A stretch of DNA of 64,000 bases, from contig OY978530.1 of the NCBI GenBank assembly GCA_963854835.1, forward strand, positions 5,448,501 through 5,512,500. Direction: 5' to 3'. The stretch's first letter is position 1. Every line of letters begins with the position of its first letter. The notes beneath the pieces were generated by a model, which made no database searches, was not told where the DNA came from, and saw nothing but the letters and a program-made list of their open reading frames with translations. The stretch is from Megamerina dolium (taxonomy: Eukaryota > Arthropoda > Insecta > Diptera > Megamerinidae). Positions 31,130 through 41,801 of this stretch are shown one piece after another. Both the position numbers and the translations under genes were made by a program.

Positions 31130-34100
31130 TTATACTTCCCCTCGATATGGCGCAAGTCGCTCCAAGTGCACTACTTTAAACTTTGCTCTTTTATTCCAGG
31201 CACGTTGAATGCGATACACTACGTCATTTATCTTTGCTATAATCTCATATGGTCCTTCCCAATGAGTCTGTAGTTTAGGAGACAGGCCTTTCTTTCGTTG
31301 TGGATTATGAAGCATTACAAGCTCTCCGTCATAGAACCCTTTTGAATTTGCTTTCAAGTCATACCTGGCCTTCATCTTATCGCTTATCATCTGCGACCGC
31401 TCTCTGATGAACTGATGTACTTCATCCAACTGTTCCCGCTTTTCGCTAGTATAATTTCCTTCGGTTGATCTCGTTGGTGTTACAACTCCAAATTTTAAAT
31501 CAGCTGGCAGTCTTAACTCGTTTCCAAAAATTGCCATTGCCGGTGTAATAGCCGTCGTATCATGTTGTGCGCATCTATATGCCATGAGGAACATTGGTAT
31601 ATGTACATCCCAGTCTCTTTGGTATTTATCTACGACTTTTCTCAAATATTCCTCCAAGGTACGGTTAAATCGTTCTACCATGCCATCAGATTGTGGATGC
31701 AAAGGTGTTGTACGAGTTTTGTATATACCCAGCATACGGCATATCTCTTGGAATACAACTGATTCGAAATTTCGACCTTGGTCTGAGTGTAACTCCATCG
31801 GTACACCAAAACGAGTAACCCATTGGTTGACGAATACATCCGCAACTGTACTAGCTTCCTGATTTGGAATGGGGTATACTTCAGGCCATTTACTGAAGTA
31901 ATCTATAACCACCAGAACATACTTGTTTCCTGCGTTGCTTATTGGAAATGGCCCAGCTATGTCCATAGCAATTCGCTCAAATGGAGCACCCACGGTGTAT
32001 TGGTGCATCTTACCACGACTTTTCTTAGTGGGACCTTTGGCCATTGCACATTGTTTACACTTCCGAATCCAATCAGCGACATGGTCATGACATCCAACCC
32101 AATAAAATCGTTTCTTTATTTTCTCGACAGTTTTGGTGATTCCCAAATGCCCTCCACTGGAGGCATTGTGATACTCAGCTATCACTTCATTTATTCTTGC
32201 CTTGGGTACCACTAGCAGATCATAAGTGATTTTTCCATCTTCACTTTCCCATGCTCGGAATAAACATCCGTCTCGTAAGTGCAGGCTTTGCCACTGCGCC
32301 CAGTATGCCTTTGCTATTGGACTCTCATTAGCCATTTCTTGCCAATCTGGACGTATGCCCTGCTCCTTGTATTCCATAATCTTTACGAGATCTGGGTCGT
32401 TCCGCTGATCTTCTTGCACTCGTTCGGTGGTCCATGTCTCCTCCGGCAATATATTTGTAAGTCGTACGTCGACAATGTGCTCCTTGCTTTCCACTCGGGA
32501 ACAATGTTTACATTCCATTTTGCAAGGACGACGAGATAGAGCATCCGCGTTGCCGTGATGTCCTCCTTTACGATGTTCGATGGTAAAATGATAACTCTGC
32601 AGCCTTTCAATCCAACGCGCCAATTGTCCTTCTGGGTTTTTAAATTGTAATAACCACCTTAGCGCTGCGTGGTCAGTTCGTAGATGATATGACTGACCTT
32701 ACAAGTATTTATGGAAATACTTTACACATTCCAGTATTGCGAGCAACTCTCTTCGTGTGACACAGTAATTTCTTTCTGGCTTCGACAGGATTTTACTGTA
32801 GTATGCTATTACTTTTTCTTGCCCACCTATGATTTGAGAGAGCACACCACCTATTCCATAGCCACTCGCATCTGTGTCCAACACAAACTTTTGACCAGGT
32901 ACTGGATACGCTAATATTGGTGCTGAACAGAGTTTTTCTTTCAGCTGTTCGAATGCTTTCTGTTGGTCCTCGCCCCACACAAATGGTTTGTTCTTTCTTG
33001 TCAACTCATGCAGACTGCTGGCGATGTTTGCAAATCCAGGAACAAATCGTCTATAGTAGGTGCATAAGCCTAGGAAGCTCCTTAGCTCGTGAAGATTCGA
33101 CGGAATAGTCCATTCTTGAACTGCTGCTACTTTCTCCTCGTCGGTATGTACCCCTTCTGTTGTTACTTTATGACCAAGATATTTAACTTCTCGCCTGAAG
33201 AGTGAACACTTTTTCATATTCAGTTTAAGCCCTGCTGATTGTATACGCTCAAATACTTCTTTCAACTTTTCCAGGTGGTCGTTAAAATCTTTTCCCATCA
33301 CAATAATGTCATCGAGGTACACCAAGCACGTTTTCCAGTGTAGTCCTCTGAGTACACGCTCCATCAAACGTTCAAAAGTAGCTGGCGCATTGCATAAGCC
33401 AAATGGCATAACTGTAAATTGCCATAGACCATCGCCAATACTGAAAGCTGTTTTCTCTTTGTCTTCCTTACCAAGTTCCACTTGCCAGTAGCCACTTTGC
33501 AAATCAAGAGTTGAGAACCACTTCGCACCAGATAGTGTGTCCAGAGTGTCATCGATTCTTGGCAGTGGATAGCTGTCTTTTTTCGTAATATCATTTAGCT
33601 TTCTGTAATCCACACAGAATCGAGTACTTCCATCCTTCTTCTTTACCAGCACAACTGGTGAACTCCATGGACTCGCTGATGGTTCAATAACACCTTGTTT
33701 CTGCATATCGGAAATCAGCTTAATGGCTTCGTCTCTTTTGGCCAATGGAACTCGTCGTGGTGTTTGACGAATTGGTCTAGAATCACCGGTGTCAATGTGA
33801 TGCTTCACGATGGTTGTTCGTCCTCCAGTTTTTCCATTTGAAGAAAAGATTGAACTGTACTTCTCCAATAGTTGTAAAGCCTTTTCTTTTTGCTGGTTGG
33901 TAAGCACACCTGCCCATTCCTCCATCTGTGCTTTTATTTCCACTCTGACAGTTCCTGATCTTCCACTTTTTATCGACGAACCCTTTTCGCAGTCTACTAT
34001 GGCAGTAACTTCCTGGCAATGACCAATCACCATTCCTTTCTTCACAACTGTAGATGTATTAGTTGGATTTAAAATTCGCACCGGTACTATTCCATTTTCT

Positions 34101-34717
34101 TTAGGTTCTACTAACGTCCTACCAAGTATGATGTTTTTATTCGTTATTTCTTCATCTGCTTCCACCAGCCACAACTTGCCTGTCCCATCATCCACATTCA
34201 TCTGTGCCCATATCACCGCTTCTGATTTTGCTGGAACCTCTTGGCGTTGACATGCCAGTACTCGTTTGATGTTCCCACTACGCTTGTAACCGATGTTCAA
34301 TGGTAGTTCGACATTTGCATAGCGCAGTATCCGTTGATTTAAATCTAACGTAAATCCGTTGCCAATCATAAAATCAACACCAATTATTACGTCATCGATG
34401 ATGTCGGCCACAATGAATTCATGTTCCCATGTGCAATTTCCAATAGATACTCGTTTCTTTATCTTGCCCAGAATTTGTGCATCCTCACCCGTTGCTGTAC
34501 GCAATTTTATTCCCATTAAAGGCTCAAACCTCTTTACCAAATCGCTCTTGATTATAGAATTTGATGCACCAGTGTCCAGAGTTAACATGAATTCCATATT
34601 GTCCAATTTTCCATCAATAGTCAAGCTGCTTGGCACACGCTGTAGTTGTGAAATGTGAATGATGGGGCAACCCACTGTTGGAGTCAGTTCACGCCCCGCT
34701 GAACTGACTCGATCTAG
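31130..34717 (-). CDS. pol: Pol polyprotein of family T copy 1, one internal stop
   Basis: Entered by a -1 slip at 34717-34723, the frame covers about 1195 codons. Protease: LTLDTGASNSIIKSDLV near 34560. Reverse transcriptase: [42 protein letters not shown] and catalytic YLDD at 33308-33319. RNase [31 protein letters not shown]. The codon at 32699-32701 is a stop (TAA) where copy 2 reads through. Then DHAALRWLL, the integrase zinc finger (HNASSGGHLGITKT...CKQCAMAKG), the core with DIAGPF, HSDQGRNFES and GMVERFNRTLEEYL, and the C-terminal GPYEI region ending VVHLERLAPYRGEV. All catalytic residues are visible; the single stop falls in RNase H. Confidence 0.92.
34681..34710 (-). promoter_or_regulatory. 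Hairpin downstream of the gag stop (predicted recoding stimulator)
   Basis: GAGTCAGTTCA, an 8-base GC-rich loop (GCGGGGCG on the minus strand) and TGAACTGACTC form an 11-bp perfect stem. It starts six bases after the slippery heptamer, with the gag UAG in the spacer. This is the geometry expected of a -1 frameshift stimulator. Confidence 0.82.
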
Positions 34718-36183
34718 TTTAACGATGGATTTGTGTTAGTGGAGCGATCGCTATCCACCTTATTCTCCTTCTTTTGTCTTCCTGGAGAATTGGATCTTGA
34801 TCGCTTTCGTCGTAGACGGCAGTCACGCGCCATGTGTCCTGGTTTGTCGCAAATAAAGCACTTACCAGTAAATTTGTTTTCGCGTCGACCTGTTGTTCTT
34901 CCTTCAGGCTGCACTACAGATTTGAATGCCTGACACACTGCTTCAACCAGATCTGCTGTTTCTGTTTCTAGTTGGTGTACCCGTGGCATTGGTCGACACA
35001 TCAAACTGGCGGCTTCAAACGTCAAGGCACTACTGACTGTTTCGGCATAAGTATTCCTTGGTGACATGACTAGGGCACGCTTTGTCTCTCCATCACGTAT
35101 GCCATCTATGAATGCCTCTATTTTTATTTTTTCGACGAACTCTTCCGAATTACCGGAGAACGCTAGATGACATAAGCGCTCAATATCGGAAGCGAATTCC
35201 TGAAGGCTCTCATTACTCCGTTGCACTCGCGATCTCAATTCCACTCGATGTAATTGACTCTTGTATTCATTTCCATATTTTCGCTGGAGTGTGTCCATCA
35301 GTGACTGATAGCTACCACGATCTTTCTCTGGAATCATCTGTAACACCTCGGAAGCATTACCTTTTAATGCGACTATTAAAGCAGCAGTCTTGTCGCTATC
35401 ATCCCATTGATTCTTCGAAGCTGTTGTCTCGAATTGAAGCTTGAAGATATTGAATGGCGTGCTTCCGTCAAATGTTGGTGGCTTTAATTTGATTGTACTT
35501 GAATCTCTAATCACTGATGTGGCTGTTCCATTTGTTTTTAGTTGATTGAGTTCGTGCTGTAATTTCTCGAACTTGTCTTCCCAGTCGTCGACATGTTCCT
35601 TCAGCTTATCATCCAACTCATCCACGTGTTCTTTCAGCTCTGTGACTTTGTCATTAATAGCTCCGGAAATTTCCTGAAATCTAAGTTCAATTCCTTTCTG
35701 TAGATTTTCGATGACGTGTTCTTGTCGAGCCGAATGTTCTTGAATTTCCATACGCAATTCACTAATAACGCCCTCTTGGCGTACCGAATGTTCTTGAAAC
35801 TTGGAGTCAATTGTTTTCTGGAACTCTCCCATAGCGTTTTCTTGACGTACCGAATGTTCTTGAAACTTGGAGTCAATGCGAGACGCATTTTCTTGTAACT
35901 TCGCATTAATTCCTTGCAGTTGCTGCTGCTGTTGTTGCATCATGGATTTCATGAGTTCCATTAGTTGACCACTCGAATCTATCTTGCTTTCTTCCTCAGC
36001 GTGTACGACTGCTTGTATATCGGCTTCCTCGAAGAACTCATGTTCTTCTACGTTAATTCCCTTAGCCTCCATAGCTTGCCTCAGCCTCACCAGCAGTTCC
36101 GCCTTTGCACCTGATGACGATAGATTCATCTCTACCAACAGCTTTTTAAGCTAGTCCACTTTTAGTTGGTCAATTTTCACCAT
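34714..36183 (-). pseudogene. gag: gag of family T copy 1, one early stop
   Basis: ATG at 36183 follows the primer-binding site by a few bases; the frame meets TAG at 36151-36153 and is then open to TAG 34714. The first 60 residues resemble a SAP-like helix pair (SSGAKAELLVRLRQAMEAKG). A long coiled coil follows, built of about 22-residue repeats around DSKFQEHSVRQE. The capsid region (FNIFKLQFETTASKNQWDDS, QSLMDTLQRKYGNEYKSQLH, LCHLAFSGNSEEFVEKIKIE) ends in a single CCHC knuckle CFICDKPGHMARDC and a basic tail. Only the early stop damages it; an internal methionine (MNLSSSG) follows shortly after. Confidence 0.88.
34717..34723 (-). promoter_or_regulatory. Predicted -1 frameshift heptamer (G TTA AAC) followed by UAG
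   Basis: The last gag codons are tcG TTA AAC TAG. A -1 slip gives CTA GAT..., which is the open pol frame; the pol frame has a stop seven codons upstream of the site, so the overlap window is very narrow and contains this heptamer. G UUA AAC is a known arterivirus slippery sequence (general knowledge), close to the coronavirus U UUA AAC. Confidence 0.82.
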
Positions 36184-36192
36184 CTTTACAGA

Positions 36193-36210
36193 ATCCCACT
36201 TCTGACACCA
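36193..36210 (-). promoter_or_regulatory. Primer-binding site of family T copy 1
   Basis: TGGTGTCAGAAGTGGGAT, two bases after the 5' LTR, is complementary to the 3' end expected for a tRNA-Leu (…CCCACTTCTGACACCA). Copy 2 has the same sequence at 37229-37246. Confidence 0.83.
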
Positions 36211-36212
36211 AT

Positions 36213-36650
36213 TGTTACGTTTTTATTCTGTGAACGTTTAATTCTATTTGAATTACCTTGTTCGATCACTGGATTCTGTTAATGATAACTGCAACACTTA
36301 TTTTATACAACTATATACAGCAACAATTTATTTAATAAACACTATTTATAATCAACTCTGTTTATAATCAACTATTTACAATAACACTCTAATGTACTTG
36401 CAACTTTTGCCTCTGTATCAATGTTTTCGCAATCACGTTTGGAATTAGATTGATTGTCAATTCTCAACACTGGCTCTATTTATACTCTGTTGGCAACACC
36501 CCAGAATCTTCCTTTATCGAGATTCTTCTCTTCCTTTCTCGTTGGCTTGTTCTGGTTATCGCTTATTTCTTTTTGTTGACATTCGTTTCGATGCTGCCAA
36601 TAGAGTCAGTCACAATAGTGATGAGTAATCAACTATCGATACTCGTTACA
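36213..36650 (-). repeat. 5' LTR of family T copy 1
   Basis: 438 bp; followed on the plus strand by ATAT. Contains a TATAAATAG-type TATA box on the minus strand (tataaatagagcc, about 36473-36487) upstream of the AATAAA signals near its end. Confidence 0.94.
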
Positions 36651-36683
<33 letters not shown>

Positions 36684-36692
36684 CATATTTAT

Positions 36693-36762
<70 letters not shown>

Positions 36763-36798
36763 CAAAATATTATTCCATATTTTGATGTATATTAATAT
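36651..36798. repeat. (AT)n tract and 40-bp linker between two facing LTRs
   Basis: AT and ATAC repeats to about 36758, then unique sequence gtcccaaaatattattcc...attaatat. The final ATAT (36795-36798) is the 5' target flank of copy 2. Confidence 0.93.
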
Positions 36799-37226
36799 TG
36801 TAACGAGTATCGATAGTTGGTTACTCATCACTATTGCGACTGACACTATTGGCAGCATCGAAACGAATGTCAACAAAAAGAAATAAGCGATAACCAGAAC
36901 AATCCAACGAGAAAGTAAGAGAAGAATCTCGATAAAGGAAGATTCTGGGGTGTTGCTAACAGAGTATAAATAGAGCCATTGTTGAGAAGTGAAAATCAAT
37001 CGAATTCCGAACGTGACTGCGCAAACATCTATACAGAGGCAAAAGTTGCTAGTGTTATTGTAAATAGTTGATTATAAACAGAGTTGATTGTAAATAGAGT
37101 TTATTAAATAAATTGTTGCTGTATATAGTTGTATAAAATAAGTGTTGCAGTTATTATTAACAGAATCCAGTGATCGAACAAGGTAATTCAATTAGAATTA
37201 AACGCTCACAGAATAAAAACGTAACA
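36799..37226 (+). repeat. 5' LTR of family T copy 2
   Basis: 428 bp, TGTAACGAG to CGTAACA; carries tataaatagagcc as TATA box (about 36965). Related to, but diverged from, the copy 1 LTRs (several substitutions, for example tagttggttactc). Confidence 0.94.
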
Positions 37227-37255
37227 ATTGGTGTCAGAAGTGGGATTCTGTAAAG

Positions 37256-38957
37256 ATGGTGAAAATTGACCAACTAAAAGTGGACCAAAAAAAAGATTTT
37301 TAAAAGTGGACCAGCTTAAAAAGTTGTTGGTAGAGATGAATCTATCGTCATCAGGTGCAAGGGCGGAACTGCTGGTAAGGCTAAGGCAAGCCATGGAGGC
37401 TAAGGGTACTAATGTAGAAGAACATGAGTTCTTTGAGGAAGCCGAGACACATGCAGTTGTGCACGCTGAGGAAGAGAGCAAATTAGATTCGAGTGGTCAA
37501 CTCATGGAATTTATGAAAACCATGATGCAACAGCAGCAACAACAGCTACAAGAAAATGCGTCTCGCCAAGAAAACGCTTTGGGAGAATTTCAGAAAACAA
37601 TTGACTCCAAGTTTCAAGAACATTCGGTACGTCAAGAAAATGCTATGTGCACGCTGAGGAAGAGAGCAAATTAGATTCGAGTGGTCAACTCATGGAATTT
37701 ATGAAAACCATGATGCAACAGCAGCAACAACAGCTACAAGAAAATGCGTCTCGCCAAGAAAACGCTTTGGGAGAATTCCAGAAAACAATTGACTCCAAGT
37801 TTCAAGAACATTCGGTACGTCAAGAAAACGCTATGGGAGAGTTCCAGAAAAGAATTGACTCCAAGCTTCAAGAACATTCGGTACGCCAAGAGGGTGTTAT
37901 TAGTGAATTGCGTATGGAAATTCAAGAACATTCGGCTCTCCAAGAACACGTCATCGAAAATCTACAAAAAGGAATTGAACTTAGATTTCAGGAAATTTCC
38001 GGAGCTATTAATGACAAAGTCACAGAGCTGAAAGAACACGTGGATGAGTTGGATGATACGCTGAAGGAACATGTCGACGACTGGGAAGACAAGTTCGAGA
38101 AATTACAGCACGAACTCAATCAACTAAAAATAAATGGAACAGCCACATCAGTGATTAGAGATTCAAGTACAATCAAATTAAAGCCACCAACATTTGACAG
38201 AAGCATGGCATTCAACATCTTCAAGCTTCAATTCGAGACAACAGCTTCGAAGAATCAATGGGATGATAGCGACAAGACTGCTGCTTTAATAGTCGCATTA
38301 AAAGGTAATGTTTCCGAAGTGTTACAGATGATTCCAGAAAAAGATCTTGGTAGCTATCAGTCACTGATGGACACACTCCAGCGAAAATTTGGAAATGAAT
38401 ACAAGAGTCAATTACATCGAGTGGAATTGAGATCGCGAGTGCAACGGGGTAATGAGAGGCTTCAGGAATTCGCTTCTGACATTGAGCGCTTATGTCACCT
38501 TGCGTTCTCTGGTGATTCGGAAGAGTTCGTCGAAAAAATAAAAATAGAGGCATTCATAGATGGCATACGTGATGGAGAGACAAAGCGTGCCCTAGTCATG
38601 TCACCAAGGAATACTTATGCCGAAACAGTCAGTAGTGCCTTGACGTTTGAAGCCGCCAGTTTGATGTGTCGACCAATGCCACGGGTACACCAACTAGAAA
38701 CAGAAACAGCAGATCTGGTTGAAGCAGTGTGTCAGGCATTCAAGTCCGTAGTGCAGCCTGAAGGAAGAACAACAGGTCGACGTGAAAACAAATTTAATGG
38801 TAAGTGCTTCATTTGCGACAAACGAGGGCATATAGCGCGTGATTGCAGTCAATCGAATATGAAGCCTAAAGGTAGAACAAGGAATCAACGCAAAAATAAA
38901 TTTACTGGTAAGTGCTTTATTTGCGACAAGCCAGGACATATGGCGCGTGACTGCTGA
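37256..38957 (+). pseudogene. gag: gag of family T copy 2, frameshifted, two zinc knuckles
   Basis: ATG at 37256 is followed by a disrupted N-terminus (an inserted run near 37285-37305 gives a stop). The frame from 37306 runs into the 188-bp duplication, which shifts it; a second frame from about 37647 to 38957 holds the coiled coil, the capsid region (FNIFKLQFETTASKNQWDDS) and two CCHC knuckles (CFICDKRGHIARDC and CFICDKPGHMARDC). Copy 1 has only one knuckle, so this region also duplicated or comes from a variant. The end of gag and the recoding signal are deleted: the second knuckle is followed at once by a stop and sequence from beyond the protease. Confidence 0.85.
37458..37833 (+). repeat. 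188-bp tandem duplication in gag of copy 2
   Basis: 37458-37645 and 37646-37833 are near-identical. The length is two modulo three, which accounts for the shift between the two gag frames. Confidence 0.93.
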
Positions 38958-41398
38958 CTACGACGAAAGCTTACCAAACAGCAAAAAGAAAAGGCTTTAC
39001 AAGTATTGGAGAAGTACAGTTCAATCTTTTCTTCCAATGGAAAAACTGGAGGACGAACAACCTTCGTGAAGCATCACATTGACACCGGTGATTCTAGACC
39101 AATTCGTCAAGAACCACGACGAGTTCCATTAGCCAAAAGAGATGAAGCCATTAAGCTGATTTCCGATATGCAGAAATAAGGTGTTATTGAACCATCACCA
39201 GTTGTGCTGGTAAAGAAGAAGGATGGAAGTACACGATTCTGTTTGGGTTACAGGAAGCTAAATGATATGACGAAAAAAGACAGCTATCCACTGCCAAGAA
39301 TCGATGACACTCTGGACACGCTATATGGTGCGAAGTGGTTCTCAACTCTTGATCTGCAAAGTGTTTACTGGCAAGTGGAACTTGGTAAGAAGGACAAGGA
39401 GAAAACAGCTTTCAGTATTGGCGATGGTTTATGGCAATTTACAGTCATGCCATTTGGTTTATGCAATGCGCCAGCAAACAGCGCCAGCAGTCTGCATGAG
39501 TTAACAAGAAAGAACAAACTATTTGCGTGGGGCGAGGAACAACAGAAAGCATTCGAACAGCTGAAAAAAAGACTCTGTTCAGCACCAGTATTAGCGTATC
39601 CAGTACCTGGACAAAAGTTTGTGTTGGACACAGATGCGAGTGGCTATGGAATAGGTGGTGTGCTCTCTCAGATCATAGATGGGCAAGAAAAAGTAATAGC
39701 ATACTACAGTAAAATCCTGTCGAAGTCAGAAAGAAATTACTGTGTCACTCGAAGAGAGTTACTGGCAATACTGGAATGTGTAAAGTATTTCCATAAATAT
39801 TTGTACGGGCAGTCATTTCATCTACGAACTGACCACGCAGCGCTAAGGTGGTTATTACAATTTAAAAACTCAGAAGGACAATTGGCGCGCTGGATTGAAA
39901 GGCTGCAGAGTTATCATTTTACCATCGAACATCGTAAAGGAGGACATCACGGCAACGCAGATGCTCTATCTCGTCGTCCTTACAAAATGGAATGTAAACA
40001 TTGTTCTCGAGTGGAGAGCAAGGAGCACATTGTCGACATACGACTTACGAATATATTGCCATAGAAGTCATGGACCACCGAACGAGTGCAAGAAGATCAT
40101 CGAGACCCAGATCTCGTAAAGATTATGGAATACAAGGAGCAGGGCATACGTCCAGATTGGCAAGAAATGGCTAATGAGAGTCCAATAGCAAAGGCATACT
40201 GGGCGCAGTGGCAAAGCCTGCACTTACGAGACGGATGTTTATTCCGAGCATGGGAAAGTGAAGATGGAAAAATCACTAATGATCTTCTAGTGGTACCCAA
40301 GGCAAGAATAAATGAAGTGATAGCTGAGTATCACAATGCTTCCAGTGGAGGGCATTTGGGCATCACCAAAATCGTCGAGAACATAAAGAAACGATTTTAT
40401 TGGGTTGGATGTCATGACCATGTCGCTGATTGGATTTAGAAGTGTAAGTAATGTGGAATGGCCAAAGGTCCCACTAAGAAAAGTCGAGGTAAGATGCACC
40501 AATACACCGTGGGTGCTCCATTTGAGCGAATTGCTATGGACATAGCTGGACCATTTCCAATAAGCAACGCAGGAAACAAGTATGTTCTGGTACTTATAAA
40601 TTACTTCAGTAAATGGCCTGAAGTATACCCCATTCTAAATCGAGAAGCTAGTACAGTTGCGGATGTATTCGTCAACCAATGGATTACTCGTTTTGGTGTA
40701 CCGATGGAATTACACTCAGACCAAGGTCGAAATTTCGAATCAGTTGTATTCCAAGAGATATGCCGCATGCTGGGTATATACAAAACTCGTACAACACCTT
40801 TATATCCACAATCTGATGGCATGGTAAAACGATTTAACCGTACCTTGGAGGAATATTTGAGAAAAGTCGTAGATAAATACCAAAGAGACTGGGATGTATA
40901 TATACCAATGTTTCTCATGGCATATCGATGCGCACAACATGATATGACGGCTACTACACCGGCAATGGCAATTTTTGGAAACGAGTTAAGAGTGCCAGCT
41001 GATTTAAAATTTGGAGTTGTAACACCAACGAGATCAACCGAAGGTAATTATACTAGCGAAAAGCGGGAACAGTTGGATGAAGTACATCAGTTCATCAGAG
41101 AGCTGTCGCAGATGAGAAGCGATAAGATGAAGGCCAGGTATGACTTGAAAGCAAATTCAAAAGGGTTCTATGAAGGAGAGCTTGTAATGCTTCATAATCC
41201 ACAACGAAAGAAAGGCCTGTCTCCTAAACTACAGACTCATTAGGAAGGACCATACGAGATTATAGCAAAGATAAATGACGTAGTGTATCGTATTCAAAGT
41301 GCCTGGAATAAAAGAGCAAAGTTTAAAATAGTGCACTTGGAGCGACTTGCTCCATATCAGGGGGAAGTATACCAACTTCTTCGGGACAAACAAGGTTA
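38958..41398 (+). pseudogene. pol: pol of family T copy 2, with deletions and stops
   Basis: The sequence resumes at KQQKEKALQVLEKYSSIFSS, so the protease and the gag-pol junction are gone. Stops or shifts occur near 39177, 40063, 40437 and 41241. In reverse transcriptase the text [10 protein letters not shown] is followed directly by [14 protein letters not shown] (about 39476), removing the YLDD active site. RNase H ([21 protein letters not shown]), the integrase zinc finger, HSDQGRNFES and MVKRFNRTLEEYL remain. In the integrase the conserved glutamate of VERFNR is K here. The copy cannot encode active enzymes. Confidence 0.9.
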
Positions 41399-41410
41399 AG
41401 AGGAGGGCAG

Positions 41411-41801
41411 TGTAACGAGTATCAATAGTTGGTTACTCATCACTATTGCGACTGACACTATTGGCAGCATCGAAACGAATGTCAACAAAAAGAAATAAGC
41501 GATAACCAGAACAAGCCAACGAGAAAGTAAGAGAAGAATCTCGATAAAGGAAGATTGTGGGGTGTTGCCAACAGAGTATAAATAGAGCCATTGTTGAGAA
41601 GTGAAAATCAATCGAATTCCGAACGTGACTGCGCAAACATCTATACAGAGGCAAAAGTTGCTAGTGTTATTGTAAATAGTTGATTATAAACAAAGTTGAT
41701 TGTAAATAGAGTTTATTAAATAAATTGTTGCTATATATAGTTGTATAAAATAAGTGTTGCAGTTATTATTAACAGAATCCAGTGATCGAACAAGGTAATT
41801 C
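41411..41801 (+). repeat. 3' LTR of family T copy 2, truncated
   Basis: Starts TGTAACGAGTATCAATAG right after the polypurine tract and matches the 5' LTR until caaggtaattc, where BEL-like sequence begins. The last about 35 bases are absent. Confidence 0.92.

Larger units (their letters stand above)
30654..36650 (-). mobile_element. Ty3/gypsy family T element, copy 1, 5997 bp, nearly intact
   Basis: Two 438-bp LTRs (TGTAACGAG...CGTAACA) differ at one position I could find (30736 against 36295). ATAT flanks both ends in an (AT)n target. From the 5' LTR (36650) the order is a tRNA-Leu-type primer site, gag, a predicted -1 shift signal, pol (protease, reverse transcriptase, RNase H, integrase), a polypurine tract and the 3' LTR. 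Only two point lesions are obvious, one stop in gag and one in pol. There is no env. It inserted recently and is the best-preserved LTR element here. Confidence 0.93.
36799..41801 (+). mobile_element. Ty3/gypsy family T element, copy 2, internally deleted
   Basis: It has a 428-bp 5' LTR, primer-binding site, gag with a 188-bp duplication, pol lacking protease and the catalytic part of reverse transcriptase, a polypurine tract and a 3' LTR truncated at 41801, about 35 bases before its expected end. It lies head to head with copy 1, 148 bp away. The two copies differ throughout by scattered substitutions, so they are separate insertions and not a recent inverted duplication. Truncation of the 3' LTR removes the right-hand target-site duplication. 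Confidence 0.92.

Noticed and set aside
34359..34658. 99-codon plus-strand frame in the family T protease region
   Set aside because: Antisense of pol; no independent support.
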